IMG/VR virus record: IMGVR_UViG_3300036846_001130
Coordinates: 1 to 58,786 of that record
Source of the DNA: a virus
Direction: 5' to 3' (one strand)
Length of the DNA: 58,786 bases
Every line of letters begins with the position of its first letter. The stretch's first letter is position 1. A program made the translations under genes and the position numbers. The notes under the pieces were generated by a model, which was not told the DNA's origin, did not search any database, and saw only the letters and a program-made list of their open reading frames with translations. Below are positions 19,629 through 26,672 of the stretch, piece by piece.

Positions 19629-20663
19629 GTGGCACGCTACAGAACTGTCAAACCCGAGTTATTCACCGACGAGAAGCTGGCGAAGTGTTCCATTCCTGCC
19701 CGTCTGCTGTTCATCGGCCTGCTGTGTTTCTCCGAGGACATGGGGCGCAGGCGTTACAACCCTGCCCGCATCATGATGGAAGTTTTCCCCGGCGACGGTA
19801 CCGAGATCACTCCCGGCACTATCGATGACCTCGTCGGCGAACTCGCGAAGGTCGGCGTCGTTGAACTCTACGAGGTGAAGCGCAAGCGCTACCTGCGCAT
19901 TCCTCATTTCCTTGATCACCAGTACGTGCGCAAGCCTTCCCACTGCACTGCTCCGCCTGCGCCTTCCGAAGGTCCGGACGCGGTTATCTGCTTGTGTGCC
20001 AACTGCAAGATGGAGCTGGCTAAAAGTAATGGTCGAATGTTCCTGCAGGAACGTACCTCACTAGGACCTCACTCGGAACGCACTAGTGACGCACTGGTAC
20101 CTCACTCGGACGACACTAGTGAGGTACGAGTGCCGACAGGAATTGGAATTGGAATTGGAGTAAGTACTCTCTATGGTAAGAGTAGAGAAGATTTATACAC
20201 ACACGGTGCACTGCCGGAAAGCGCTGAGGATGCCGACCCTCAAGGCTATGCTCCCAGCGAGGAAAACCGTCGCGCTCAGTCCGGAGCACTCGACGAAATT
20301 GCTAGGAAGATGATCGCGCTGCTTCAAATCCCTCCTAACTCATTGAATCTACATATAGTTACTGACACACTCAAGGTCAGGGCGAGGACCAAAAACTTCA
20401 GTCTAGAGGCATCTGCCCAGCAACTTACTGCAAAGGCAGCACTTATCGGCGCTGAGAATCCTCCCGAGGACTGGAACGATTGGTTCTTCGATGCGCGCTA
20501 TGAGTATGTGCCGCAAGGGGATAGCAGGCTAGGCGACAAGCGCCTCGAAGCACGGGCAACCTGTGGCGGCCCGAGGTGCTATGAGGGCTGGGAGCCTGTG
20601 CGGATCGGGACCGAGATGCGCGCCCGCAGGTGCCCGGACTGTGTGAGGCTTTGGCATGTCTGA
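19629..20663 (+). CDS. Replication initiator/replisome organiser
   Basis: 344 aa from GTG 19629 (SD AAGAGAGGG). The N-terminal winged-helix-like region MARYRTVKPELFTDEKLAKC, then ARLLFIGLLCFSEDMGRRRY and IDDLVGELAKVGVVELYEV is typical of phage replisome-organiser proteins. The middle (about residues 140-180) is a low-complexity linker coded by repeated DNA, ending in GIGIGIG. The C-terminal part has helices and a zinc-type cluster (TCGGPRCYEGW, RRCPDCVRLW). It probably binds the origin inside its own gene and recruits the helicase encoded 0.8 kb downstream. Confidence 0.75.
   Translation: MARYRTVKPELFTDEKLAKCSIPARLLFIGLLCFSEDMGRRRYNPARIMMEVFPGDGTEITPGTIDDLVGELAKVGVVELYEVKRKRYLRIPHFLDHQYVRKPSHCTAPPAPSEGPDAVICLCANCKMELAKSNGRMFLQERTSLGPHSERTSDALVPHSDDTSEVRVPTGIGIGIGVSTLYGKSREDLYTHGALPESAEDADPQGYAPSEENRRAQSGALDEIARKMIALLQIPPNSLNLHIVTDTLKVRARTKNFSLEASAQQLTAKAALIGAENPPEDWNDWFFDARYEYVPQGDSRLGDKRLEARATCGGPRCYEGWEPVRIGTEMRARRCPDCVRLWHV
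20053..20205 (+). repeat. Iteron-like repeats and AT-rich tract inside the initiator gene (candidate origin)
   Basis: Copies of GTACCTCACTNGG lie at 20053-20066, 20066-20077 (ACCTCACTCGGA) and 20097-20110, with an inverted copy at 20114-20127. Related CGCACTAGTG and CGCACTGGT units lie between them. Immediately downstream are three tandem GGAATT units and an A/T-rich tract (about 20158-20205). Iterons within the initiator gene followed by an AT-rich element is the lambda O/ori arrangement. Confidence 0.55.
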
Positions 20664-20963
20664 ATTGTGTCCAGTGCCGCGCGTTTTGGCCATAAGTCCT
20701 TTCGATACGCTAGTGTCGGGGGTTCGCTCCGAACCCTTCGCAGCCGCGCATGGCAGGCGCATCGCGTCTAATCCTCGATTTTCGCTGAGGGGTCCGACCC
20801 TCCGCCATTACCCGACCCACCCGTCACCCCCAACGCCGGGCGGCGGCCTGTTTAAATTTAACCTCCTCCACTCTCCACCGTATACGAAAAATCGTATGCA
20901 AGTTGTTGCAAAACTGAGGGTTGGGAGTCTCAAAATTTTAAAAAATTCTGGAGAAAAAATGCT
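20664..20963. other. 300-bp gap: hairpins, degenerate operator, AT-rich leader
   Basis: No convincing gene; an open frame from 20656 lacks recognisable features and runs into the next gene. The gap holds a 7-bp hairpin GGGTTCG/CGAACCC (20720-20736), an operator-like AGGCGCATCGCGTCT (20755-20769), a GAGGG/CCCTC hairpin near 20790, an ATACGA-AAAA-TCGTAT inverted repeat (20882-20897) and A/T-rich stretches at 20851-20860 and 20932-20960. It probably controls the genes at 20964 and 21443. Confidence 0.5.
20755..20769 (+). promoter_or_regulatory. Degenerate copy of the repeated operator
   Basis: AGGCGCATCGCGTCT is identical to the core of promoter 8's operator, but the flanks lack ATAT-type ends. 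No TTGACA lies at the expected spacing (GCGCAT instead). It may be a stand-alone repressor site upstream of the RHH-like/DnaB genes. Confidence 0.4.
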
Positions 20964-21446
20964 ATGGAGACGATGCGGATCAATTTGCCGGGCGAGCTGA
21001 AGCAGTGGCTGAAGGCGGAGGCAAAGCGTCGAGGGTTGAGCATGCGGGCGTTCGCGGTGGGGCTACTTTGGGGGTCATTTGAGGGGTCATTCAAGAGTCC
21101 GATTAAGAGTCCGGATCGGGCCTCTGGGACAAAACAGGGACAAAAGCGGGACTCCGAGGGCTGGGTCGCGGAGGATCATCCGGGCCGGGCTGAGTTTGTG
21201 GCGAAGGCGAGGGAGCACCACCGGGCGAAGGGGTACAGGTTCAGTCTGGAGGGTTGGCTGGGTCACTACGACTCGAACGGGGGGCGGGTGGGAAAGAATC
21301 CGATGAAAAGCTGGAAGGGATCGATGGTGACGTTTGAGAAGAACCGGGTGGAGATGGAGCCGGAGTCAGGGAAGGCGGTCACGCCGCCCAACCCGGCAGA
21401 GATTCGGCGGGCGCAGGAAGCCCGCGCGCGAGGAGAAGGCGTATGA
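20964..21446 (+). CDS. RHH-like N-terminus joined to replisome-organiser-type C-terminal segment
   Basis: 160 aa. Residues 1-35 (MRINLPGELKQWLKAEAKRR, GLSMRAFAVGLLW) have the strand-helix-helix pattern of Arc/CopG ribbon-helix-helix proteins. Residues about 70-125 contain RAEFVAKAREHHRAKGYRFS, WLGHYDSNGGRVGKNPMKSW and KGSMVTFEKN, the NPMKxWKxxxxTFxKN motif found at the C-terminus of phage replication-initiation and DnaT-like proteins. ATG 20964 follows GGAGAAAAA. It probably assists helicase loading; its stop overlaps the DnaB start. Confidence 0.65.
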   Translation: METMRINLPGELKQWLKAEAKRRGLSMRAFAVGLLWGSFEGSFKSPIKSPDRASGTKQGQKRDSEGWVAEDHPGRAEFVAKAREHHRAKGYRFSLEGWLGHYDSNGGRVGKNPMKSWKGSMVTFEKNRVEMEPESGKAVTPPNPAEIRRAQEARARGEGV

Positions 21447-22723
21447 ACAGCACATGGGAGGAGACTCTGCTGGAGGCGTTGCTGGTGACGGACTATGGGC
21501 ACGGGGTGGATGAGGCGATTGCGGCGGGGGTGACGTCGGACGATTTCATTCAGTCGGACTGCCGGGCGCTGTGGCGGGCCATGACGGAGCTGCAGGCCCG
21601 AGGCGAGCCGATTCAGACGCTGGGCCTGCTCGATGAGATGGTCAGCGCCGGGGTCAAGGAGGCGGACGGGGTGGCGACGCTGGCCCGGACGATGGACGGC
21701 GCGCCTGTCGGCGGCAGGATCAAATATCTGGCGGGGAAGGTGCGCGACGCCGCCAATCAGCGGCGCTTCGAGAAGACGGTAGAGCTGGCCAACACCCGGC
21801 TGGCGGAAGGCGAGGACGAAGCTTGGGTGCGCAACGAGCTGCTCGACGGGATCGCGAACATCGAGGCGAACAAGCTGGAAGCGCGCGATTACTCGCTCGC
21901 CGAGATTCAGCCTCCTACCATGCAGGCCATGGCGGATCGGCTCAATGGGGATCAGGCTCAGCAGGGGCTGCCCACTTCGCTCGCGGACCTCGATCTGGCT
22001 ACCACCGGAATCAATCCCGAGGAGCTGTGGGTCTGTGGCGGGCTGCAGGGACGGGGCAAGACGGCTTTCGGCTTACAGGTGGCGCTGCACGTTGTGGGCA
22101 AGGGCTTCCCGGTTTATCTGGTATCGCTGGAGATGACCCGCGCGGCCATCTTCCGCAGGCTGCTGCGCATCAAGTTCGGCTCCGGCGTGCTGGCCAGTCC
22201 CGGCCAGCGCTGGCAGGAAGTCTATGACTACTCCGAGGACTTGCGCCGCCTGCCGCTCTACATCGCCGACTCGGCTTCACTGGAGGCCTCCGAGATCGCC
22301 GCCCGCGCCCGCATGGCCATCCAGCGCCGTGGCATCCGCCTGATTGTCATCGATTACCTGCAGCTCATCCACGCCGAAGGCAAGGATCGCCGCGAATCGG
22401 TGGGCAACGCGGCCAACATCCTGCGCGTGCTGGCGAAGGATACGGGCGTGCCCGTGCTGCTGCTCTCGCAGCTGCGCAGGCCGCTCTCCCTCGACGACCG
22501 CCCCACCATGATCGATCTCAAGGAGTCAGGCGACATCGAAGGGCATGCCCACGTGGTGCTGCTGATCTACCGCCGCTATGACCGCCAGACCTCGGCCTTC
22601 ACCTGTGAGGACGAGATCATCATCGGTAAACAGCGCGAGGGTCCGGTGGGCAGCGTGCCCGTGACTTTCTTGGGCGAGCATGGCATCTTCCAGCCCCGCA
22701 TGGGAGAAGGAACCGACTTTTAG
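21443..22723 (+). CDS. dnaB: DnaB-family replicative helicase
   Basis: 426 aa, close to normal DnaB length. An N-terminal helical domain (about 1-140) precedes the RecA-like ATPase: Walker A GGLQGRGKTA (199-208), SLEMTRAAIFRRLL (H1a), Walker B IVIDYLQLI (301-309), then LLLSQLRRPL and LKESGDIEGHAHVVLLIYR, the DnaB motif H4 region. It unwinds DNA at the phage fork in the cytoplasm. ATG 21443 overlaps the previous stop by 4 nt. No separate loader is obvious apart from the neighbours on each side. Confidence 0.95.
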   Translation: MNSTWEETLLEALLVTDYGHGVDEAIAAGVTSDDFIQSDCRALWRAMTELQARGEPIQTLGLLDEMVSAGVKEADGVATLARTMDGAPVGGRIKYLAGKVRDAANQRRFEKTVELANTRLAEGEDEAWVRNELLDGIANIEANKLEARDYSLAEIQPPTMQAMADRLNGDQAQQGLPTSLADLDLATTGINPEELWVCGGLQGRGKTAFGLQVALHVVGKGFPVYLVSLEMTRAAIFRRLLRIKFGSGVLASPGQRWQEVYDYSEDLRRLPLYIADSASLEASEIAARARMAIQRRGIRLIVIDYLQLIHAEGKDRRESVGNAANILRVLAKDTGVPVLLLSQLRRPLSLDDRPTMIDLKESGDIEGHAHVVLLIYRRYDRQTSAFTCEDEIIIGKQREGPVGSVPVTFLGEHGIFQPRMGEGTDF

Positions 22724-22739
22724 ACAAGGAGAGTCTATT

Positions 22740-23081
22740 ATGACGAAAGCGAAGCCGCCCCTGAACCTGACGCCGCGAAACCTGAAAGGACCGAAACCTT
22801 TAACCGTCTCCGAGGCGTGGGCGCAGCTCATGCGCGCCCGTCGCGAGGATAACCGCTTCCCCCGGCTCTCGGCGCGGGTGCGCTATGCCGTCGACCGCAT
22901 CGGTGGCCTGCCTGCCCTCAAGCGCATGGCGGATGAGGAGCTGGTCTTTTTGCTGCGCGATTTCGCGGCGGCCTATAACGAGTGGCCCCTGCCGGACGAT
23001 GGCGGCGTGGCCCGGCCTGCGGAGCGGGTGCGCCGGGTGGCAGGATCGAGCGCCCCGCTGATCAATGGGAGGGCGGAGTGA
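22740..23081 (+). CDS. Small protein after the helicase, unknown
   Basis: 113 aa from ATG 22740 (SD AAGGAGAG). The N-terminus is basic and Pro-rich (TKAKPPLNLTPRNLKGPKPL), then a helical region SEAWAQLMRARREDNRFPRL and LPALKRMADEELVFLLRDFA. The position right behind DnaB suggests a replication accessory, but no family is recognised. Confidence 0.65.
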   Translation: MTKAKPPLNLTPRNLKGPKPLTVSEAWAQLMRARREDNRFPRLSARVRYAVDRIGGLPALKRMADEELVFLLRDFAAAYNEWPLPDDGGVARPAERVRRVAGSSAPLINGRAE

Positions 23082-23281
23082 GCGGGAGCATGCAGGAATC
23101 GCGCCGCTGTCTGAAGTTTTTTTACCGGGTGATGGAACGCATCGCCGAGGAGAATCTGGATCAGGCGCGTTCCCGAAATCTGGCTCGCGCTGCCCTCGAT
23201 CTGGGGTGGACCGATTTTGCCGATGCCCTCATCGCAGCCGGGCTACGCTTTTCCAAAGCCGGGAAGGAAAGACTGAAATGA
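23078..23281 (+). CDS. Small helical protein, unknown
   Basis: 67 aa. GTG 23078 overlaps the previous TGA (GTGA) behind GGGAGG; ATG 23090 is an alternative. It contains CLKFFYRVMERIAEENLDQA and SRNLARAALDLGWTDFADAL, two helices with a hydrophobic face. No recognised family. Confidence 0.6.
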   Translation: MSGSMQESRRCLKFFYRVMERIAEENLDQARSRNLARAALDLGWTDFADALIAAGLRFSKAGKERLK

Positions 23282-23448
23282 CCCACACCTGCCCGGCCTG
23301 CGGCAGGGAGTGGGAGTGCGCCTGCACCGACATAGTCAAGCGCGAGCACGCTTTGCTGTTCGGCGGGCATGAAGAGGAAATTGCCTGCTCGGAAAAGTGT
23401 GCCCGGCATCTGCTGGCCCTGCGGAATTTTTTAAGGAGGCATCGCTGA
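23278..23448 (+). CDS. 56-aa zinc-finger protein
   Basis: THTCPACGREWECACTDIVK has C-x-x-C plus C-x-C, and EIACSEKCARHLL adds two more cysteines and histidines, so a compact metal-binding protein. ATG overlaps the previous stop by 4 nt. Confidence 0.6.
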   Translation: MTHTCPACGREWECACTDIVKREHALLFGGHEEEIACSEKCARHLLALRNFLRRHR

Positions 23449-23450
23449 TC

Positions 23451-23714
23451 ATGATGATGATGAGCCGGATTCCCTCGACAAAATGCGAGAGCTGTCACTG
23501 GCGCTATCCCATGGCCCTGCTCAGCCCTTATCACTCCAGCGCGGGCAACGTCGGCCCGGTGTGCGGCATCTGCGCGTTGCTGATGTCCAACAAGGATTTA
23601 GGTATTGAGCGCCTGAAATTCACCGGGCCGCACGCCGAGCATCTGCGGCAGATGGCCCTGACATGGCGGGAGCGTCATCCTGACCTCGCGCCCCCTGCGG
23701 AGGCCACGTCATGA
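23451..23714 (+). CDS. Zinc-finger-like small protein
   Basis: 87 aa. KCESCHWRYPM (CxxC) and VCGICALLM (CxxC) frame a single zinc site. Helices RLKFTGPHAEHLRQMALTWR follow. The start is one of four consecutive ATGs after TAAGGAGGC. The poly-ATG run (ATGATGATGATG) is unusual and could allow alternative initiation. Confidence 0.6.
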   Translation: MMMMSRIPSTKCESCHWRYPMALLSPYHSSAGNVGPVCGICALLMSNKDLGIERLKFTGPHAEHLRQMALTWRERHPDLAPPAEATS

Positions 23715-24265
23715 CGACGACGAAGCTCGACATCACCTGCCGGGAGTGTGGCCGCAATATCGAGCAGGTCGAGCCGGGCCGCCTCGGCTGCCCTTACGGC
23801 TGCGAGTGTGGCTTCCCTATCCGGCCCGAGTATCGTGCCCTGCTGGTCCGCCTCACCTGCCCCTGCTGCGGGGAGTGTGATCTCGATGTGCGCCTCGTCC
23901 CCGCGCTGCTCAGGCTGTGGAACCTGACCGAGGGGGCAGGCCTTGAAATCCTCTCCGGCTACCGCTGCAGCAAGTACAATCGCAGCCAGCCGCGCGGCTT
24001 TCCCAAGCTGGCCCACGCGCAGGGCCGGGCGGCAGACCTGAAGATTCCCGGCAAGACCCAGCGCGAGGCTTTTGCCCTTGCCGAGAGCGTGCCCGAGTTC
24101 CGCGCGGGCGGCATCGGGGCGCATGACGATGGCTCCCTGCACGTCGATGTGCGGGTCTTTCCCACCCGCTGGGCGCGGGTCGCGGGCAAGTATGTCAGCC
24201 TCAGCCAGCTGGAGTGGCGCGAGGAGCCAGCCTTTGTTCTTGACAGGAAACAAACGGTGGAGTAA
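23711..24265 (+). CDS. M15-family peptidase with N-terminal zinc ribbon (endolysin-like)
   Basis: 184 aa. Residues 1-55 hold cysteine pairs (TCREC, GCPYGCECG, CPCCGEC). The catalytic domain has LSGYRCSKYN, then HAQGRAADL (H102, D109) and GAHDDGSLHVDVR (H144), the His-Asp-His zinc set of Peptidase_M15_3 (L-alanyl-D-glutamate or D-Ala-D-Ala-type carboxypeptidases). It probably cuts cell-wall peptides. It lies in the early/replication region, far from any holin, and has no signal peptide, so export would need another route. Overlaps the previous gene by 4 nt. Confidence 0.75.
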   Translation: MTTTKLDITCRECGRNIEQVEPGRLGCPYGCECGFPIRPEYRALLVRLTCPCCGECDLDVRLVPALLRLWNLTEGAGLEILSGYRCSKYNRSQPRGFPKLAHAQGRAADLKIPGKTQREAFALAESVPEFRAGGIGAHDDGSLHVDVRVFPTRWARVAGKYVSLSQLEWREEPAFVLDRKQTVE

Positions 24266-24322
24266 GAAAAATGCAAGCTTCAGACCCCGGAGTCTAACTT
24301 CCCGTGAAAGGAAATCAAATCA

Positions 24323-25105
24323 GTGAGGAGAAATGTGAATGGCCACGAACAAAGTAATCCCCATCTTCAGGCGGGCCTCGCAACAGGCTACCTTTGCCGC
24401 CGTACCGAAGAAGAGTTACGAACCATCGCAGCAGCGACAGGCAGTATCGTTTCTGCGACAGAACTTGGAAACTGGCTGGGAAGGTTTCTTCTTTCAAAAT
24501 CTGAGGCGCACACGAACGGGCTGGACCATCACCAACGTGTGTCCCAAGTGCGGGGAGATGCCGCCGAAGGATATGCACTCGCCGCTGGCGCGGAGGAGAT
24601 TCATGTTCGCCCACGCTATAAGCGCGCACTGAGTGTCGAGGCTCGCGCCGCGATTGCGAAGGCGCAACGCAAACGCTGGCGGCTGGCCAAGAAGGCGGCG
24701 CTCGGCGGGCACAAGGGACCGCTGCAGAGCTTCAAGCCCGCCTCGCGCTCGCACTCCATCGCCAAAGCGCACGGGCAGAAAACTTACTGGGCCGGGATGA
24801 CGCCGGAGGAGCGTTCGAAGGAGATGCTGCGCCGCGTGAAAGTGCGCAAGGGCGACGCCCGGCCTGTGGGCCGTCCGAAGCTGAACCCGCGCGTCGGGAA
24901 CATACTGCCCAAAGGCTTCTGGCAGAACGAAACCACCCGCCTGCTGGCCAAAGGTCCCACCCCTCGCGCCGAAGTGAACGCGGCCCTGCTCAAGGTCAAG
25001 CCCGGCAAGAAGAATGCGATCACGGTGGCGCTGGCGACCATGAAGCGCCATGGCGTGATCCGTGAGGCGGACGGCATCATGACGCTGGGCGAGGCCCGCG
25101 CATGA
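24323..25105 (+). CDS. Basic DNA-binding-like protein; N-terminal third uncertain
   Basis: 260 aa if it starts at GTG 24323 (SD GAAAGGAAA). The confident part is from about residue 100: RALSVEARAAIAKAQRKRWR, then Lys/Arg-rich AKKAALGGHKG, MTPEERSKEMLRRVKVRKG and a final helical-turn-helical part (GKKNAITVALATMKRHGVIR, wHTH-like). The first 100 residues overlap a better-looking zinc-ribbon gene in another frame (24339-24632), so translation may really start near 24600 or follow a -1 frameshift. A role with DNA is plausible from its charge. Confidence 0.6.
   Translation: MRRNVNGHEQSNPHLQAGLATGYLCRRTEEELRTIAAATGSIVSATELGNWLGRFLLSKSEAHTNGLDHHQRVSQVRGDAAEGYALAAGAEEIHVRPRYKRALSVEARAAIAKAQRKRWRLAKKAALGGHKGPLQSFKPASRSHSIAKAHGQKTYWAGMTPEERSKEMLRRVKVRKGDARPVGRPKLNPRVGNILPKGFWQNETTRLLAKGPTPRAEVNAALLKVKPGKKNAITVALATMKRHGVIREADGIMTLGEARA
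24339..24632 (+). CDS. Zinc-ribbon-like protein in overlapping frame
   Basis: 97 aa from ATG 24339 with GTGAGGAGAAATGTGA upstream. It contains a helix region, GFFFQNLRRTRTGWTITNVC, then PKCGEMPPKDMHSPLARRRF with CxxC. It fully overlaps the 5' part of 24323-25105 in the +1-shifted frame. The composition looks coding, so one of the two overlapping N-termini is probably spurious, or the pair is joined by frameshift. Confidence 0.5.
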   Translation: MATNKVIPIFRRASQQATFAAVPKKSYEPSQQRQAVSFLRQNLETGWEGFFFQNLRRTRTGWTITNVCPKCGEMPPKDMHSPLARRRFMFAHAISAH

Positions 25106-25389
25106 CCCCTGCCCGCCTCTATCGCGACTTCCTGAAGCTGCCGGGTGGCAGCCAGTGGCAGTTCGTCGCCATGGTGGAATTGTGGCGGCAGAGGCGAAAA
25201 GAAAAACTGTACGGCGTGGCGCGCGCGATCAATCACGAATTCGGTTTCGACTGGACCGACCCGCGCACAGGCCGGACTTACCCAGCGCCAGAGAAAGCGA
25301 AGTTGAGTCATGGAAGTCGAGCTGTTGCACATCCATCACGGCGACAAGAAAAAGAAAATCGACACCTCGGTCGCCGCAGGAAAAAATGA
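25102..25389 (+). CDS. Small protein of unknown function
   Basis: 95 aa. MTPARLYRDFLKLPGGSQWQ, then a Trp/Arg helix ALVELWRQRRKEKL-like stretch (MVELWRQRRKEKLYGVAR). The end is basic (RQEKENRHLGRRRKK) and overlaps the next gene by 80 nt in another frame. ATG overlaps the previous stop. The tail may be an artefact of the overlap. Confidence 0.5.
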   Translation: MTPARLYRDFLKLPGGSQWQFVAMVELWRQRRKEKLYGVARAINHEFGFDWTDPRTGRTYPAPEKAKLSHGSRAVAHPSRRQEKENRHLGRRRKK

Positions 25390-25657
25390 AGTCGAGCGCC
25401 TGCTGAAAACCCTCTGCGAGCAGAAGTGCGCGATCTTCCTCGAACGCGGCAAGGAAACCTATCGGCTCACAGGCTACGACAAGGACACTGATCAGCTGAT
25501 CGTCGAGCGCCCCCGCCGCGCCGGGCGCAAACCCAAAAATTTGCCTCCAGCCGTCGACCGCATGACGGTGAAAGAGGCGGAGCGCGCCTATTGCCGGGTG
25601 GATGCCGCCAGCGCGAAGGTGACCGCCGTGGCTCCGGTCGCGGGCGGATCGAGGTGA
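25310..25657 (+). CDS. Small protein of unknown function
   Basis: 115 aa (MEVELLHIHHGDKKKKIDTS...). A beta-alpha pattern with FLERGKETYRLTGYDKDTDQ and a basic, Pro-rich middle (RPRRAGRKPKNLPPAVDRMT). SD upstream is weak because the start lies in the preceding gene. Confidence 0.55.
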   Translation: MEVELLHIHHGDKKKKIDTSVAAGKNEVERLLKTLCEQKCAIFLERGKETYRLTGYDKDTDQLIVERPRRAGRKPKNLPPAVDRMTVKEAERAYCRVDAASAKVTAVAPVAGGSR

Positions 25658-25661
25658 TGTC

Positions 25662-26672
25662 ATGGCCTCGATTCCGGTCGACATTTCTGCCGCCCAAGCT
25701 ACCCGCCTCGGCTTCCGCAGCGCCCGCCAGATGCAGCGCCTCGGGGACCGCGCGTTCCGCAGGCGCGCCCTGAAGCAGGCCGCCCTCGAAGCCGTCCTCG
25801 ACGCCGAGGATGACATCATCGCGGATCGCATGGCACAGCTCAAGGTCATCTGCGGCGTCACTATCGCGGAGCAGGACCTCTCCGACGCCATCCAGAATTA
25901 CCTCACCCTGATGGCCTTCCGCACCGCGCAGGGCGTGGAGGTCAGCTATGAGGAGGCGCATGCCGCCATCAACCAGATTGCCGAGGAGCACGGCTTTCTC
26001 TCCGGCGTCCCTATCCCCATCGTGCGCCGCGACGGGAATGAGGCTCCCGATCTGGTGATGGCGGCAGGGGTGCCGCTGGCCGAACTGTTTCACATGAATC
26101 AGGCCCAGCGCCGGGCGGAGCGCACCGAACTCGAAGGCAACCTGCTGCGCTCCCATCTCCGGGTGCGCAATTCGTGGCACATGCTGGGCGATCAGACTAT
26201 CGCCGTGGTCGAGACCGAGAAGGGACCGATGGCGCTGCCCGAGTACGATGCGGGCACACGCCTGCGCAAGCTCATCACCGGGCATCAGGTGCGCTTCCAT
26301 GCCCACCAGCGTGCCGAGGCGGAGATGAAGGCCCTCGAATCGCTGCGCGCCCGCATCTCGGAATCGCAGTTTGACAGCTATGTGCTCTCCGGCATTTTTC
26401 CCGAGCGCTCGCCGCGCTCCGATGTCTGGTACTTTTTTCGCAAGGGCCTGCCCACGCTGGCAGTTTCGTTTCACGGCCAGCATGCGGAAAATGGCAAGGT
26501 GCTGTGTGCCCTCTGCCTGCATCCCATGGGCTACTATCAGGGCACCCACGTCGGGCTGATGATTCCCACCGACGAGGTCATCGCTCACCTGCTCTTGATG
26601 CGCGCCGACGAAAGAAAATTCTGGGCGAAGTCGGGACAGTGGCGAGCGGAAGATACCCGGAGCGGAATATGA
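25662..26672 (+). CDS. Conserved phage-type protein, unknown
   Basis: 336 aa. The N-terminal 110 residues are helical (HTH-like RSARQMQRLGDRAFRRRALK). The C-terminal half has VLSGIFPERSPRSDVWYFFR, LPTLAVSFHGQHAENGKVLC, ALCLHPMGYYQGTHVGLMIP and LLLMRADERKFWAKSGQW. CALC is a lone CxxC. The layout, with a soluble alpha/beta C-terminal domain, suggests an enzyme or binding protein, but I cannot assign it. ATG follows GAGGTGAT. Confidence 0.65.
   Translation: MASIPVDISAAQATRLGFRSARQMQRLGDRAFRRRALKQAALEAVLDAEDDIIADRMAQLKVICGVTIAEQDLSDAIQNYLTLMAFRTAQGVEVSYEEAHAAINQIAEEHGFLSGVPIPIVRRDGNEAPDLVMAAGVPLAELFHMNQAQRRAERTELEGNLLRSHLRVRNSWHMLGDQTIAVVETEKGPMALPEYDAGTRLRKLITGHQVRFHAHQRAEAEMKALESLRARISESQFDSYVLSGIFPERSPRSDVWYFFRKGLPTLAVSFHGQHAENGKVLCALCLHPMGYYQGTHVGLMIPTDEVIAHLLLMRADERKFWAKSGQWRAEDTRSGI

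Noticed and set aside
20041-20130. Short repeats considered as a CRISPR array
   Set aside because: Units are 10-14 bp without regular spacers and lie in a coding linker; they fit origin iterons better.
20718-20740. Possible tRNA T-arm (GGGTTCG...CGAACCC)
   Set aside because: No acceptor, D-arm or anticodon arm could be drawn around it and the loop is only three nucleotides.
20656-21000. 114-codon plus frame in the 300-bp gap
   Set aside because: It overlaps the initiator stop and the next gene, has a poor SD and a peculiar composition, and contains the hairpins and operator-like site, so it is treated as non-coding.
25467-26588. 373-codon minus-strand frame
   Set aside because: It is antisense to 25662-26672, which is in an operon with coupled starts; the antisense product shows no domain.
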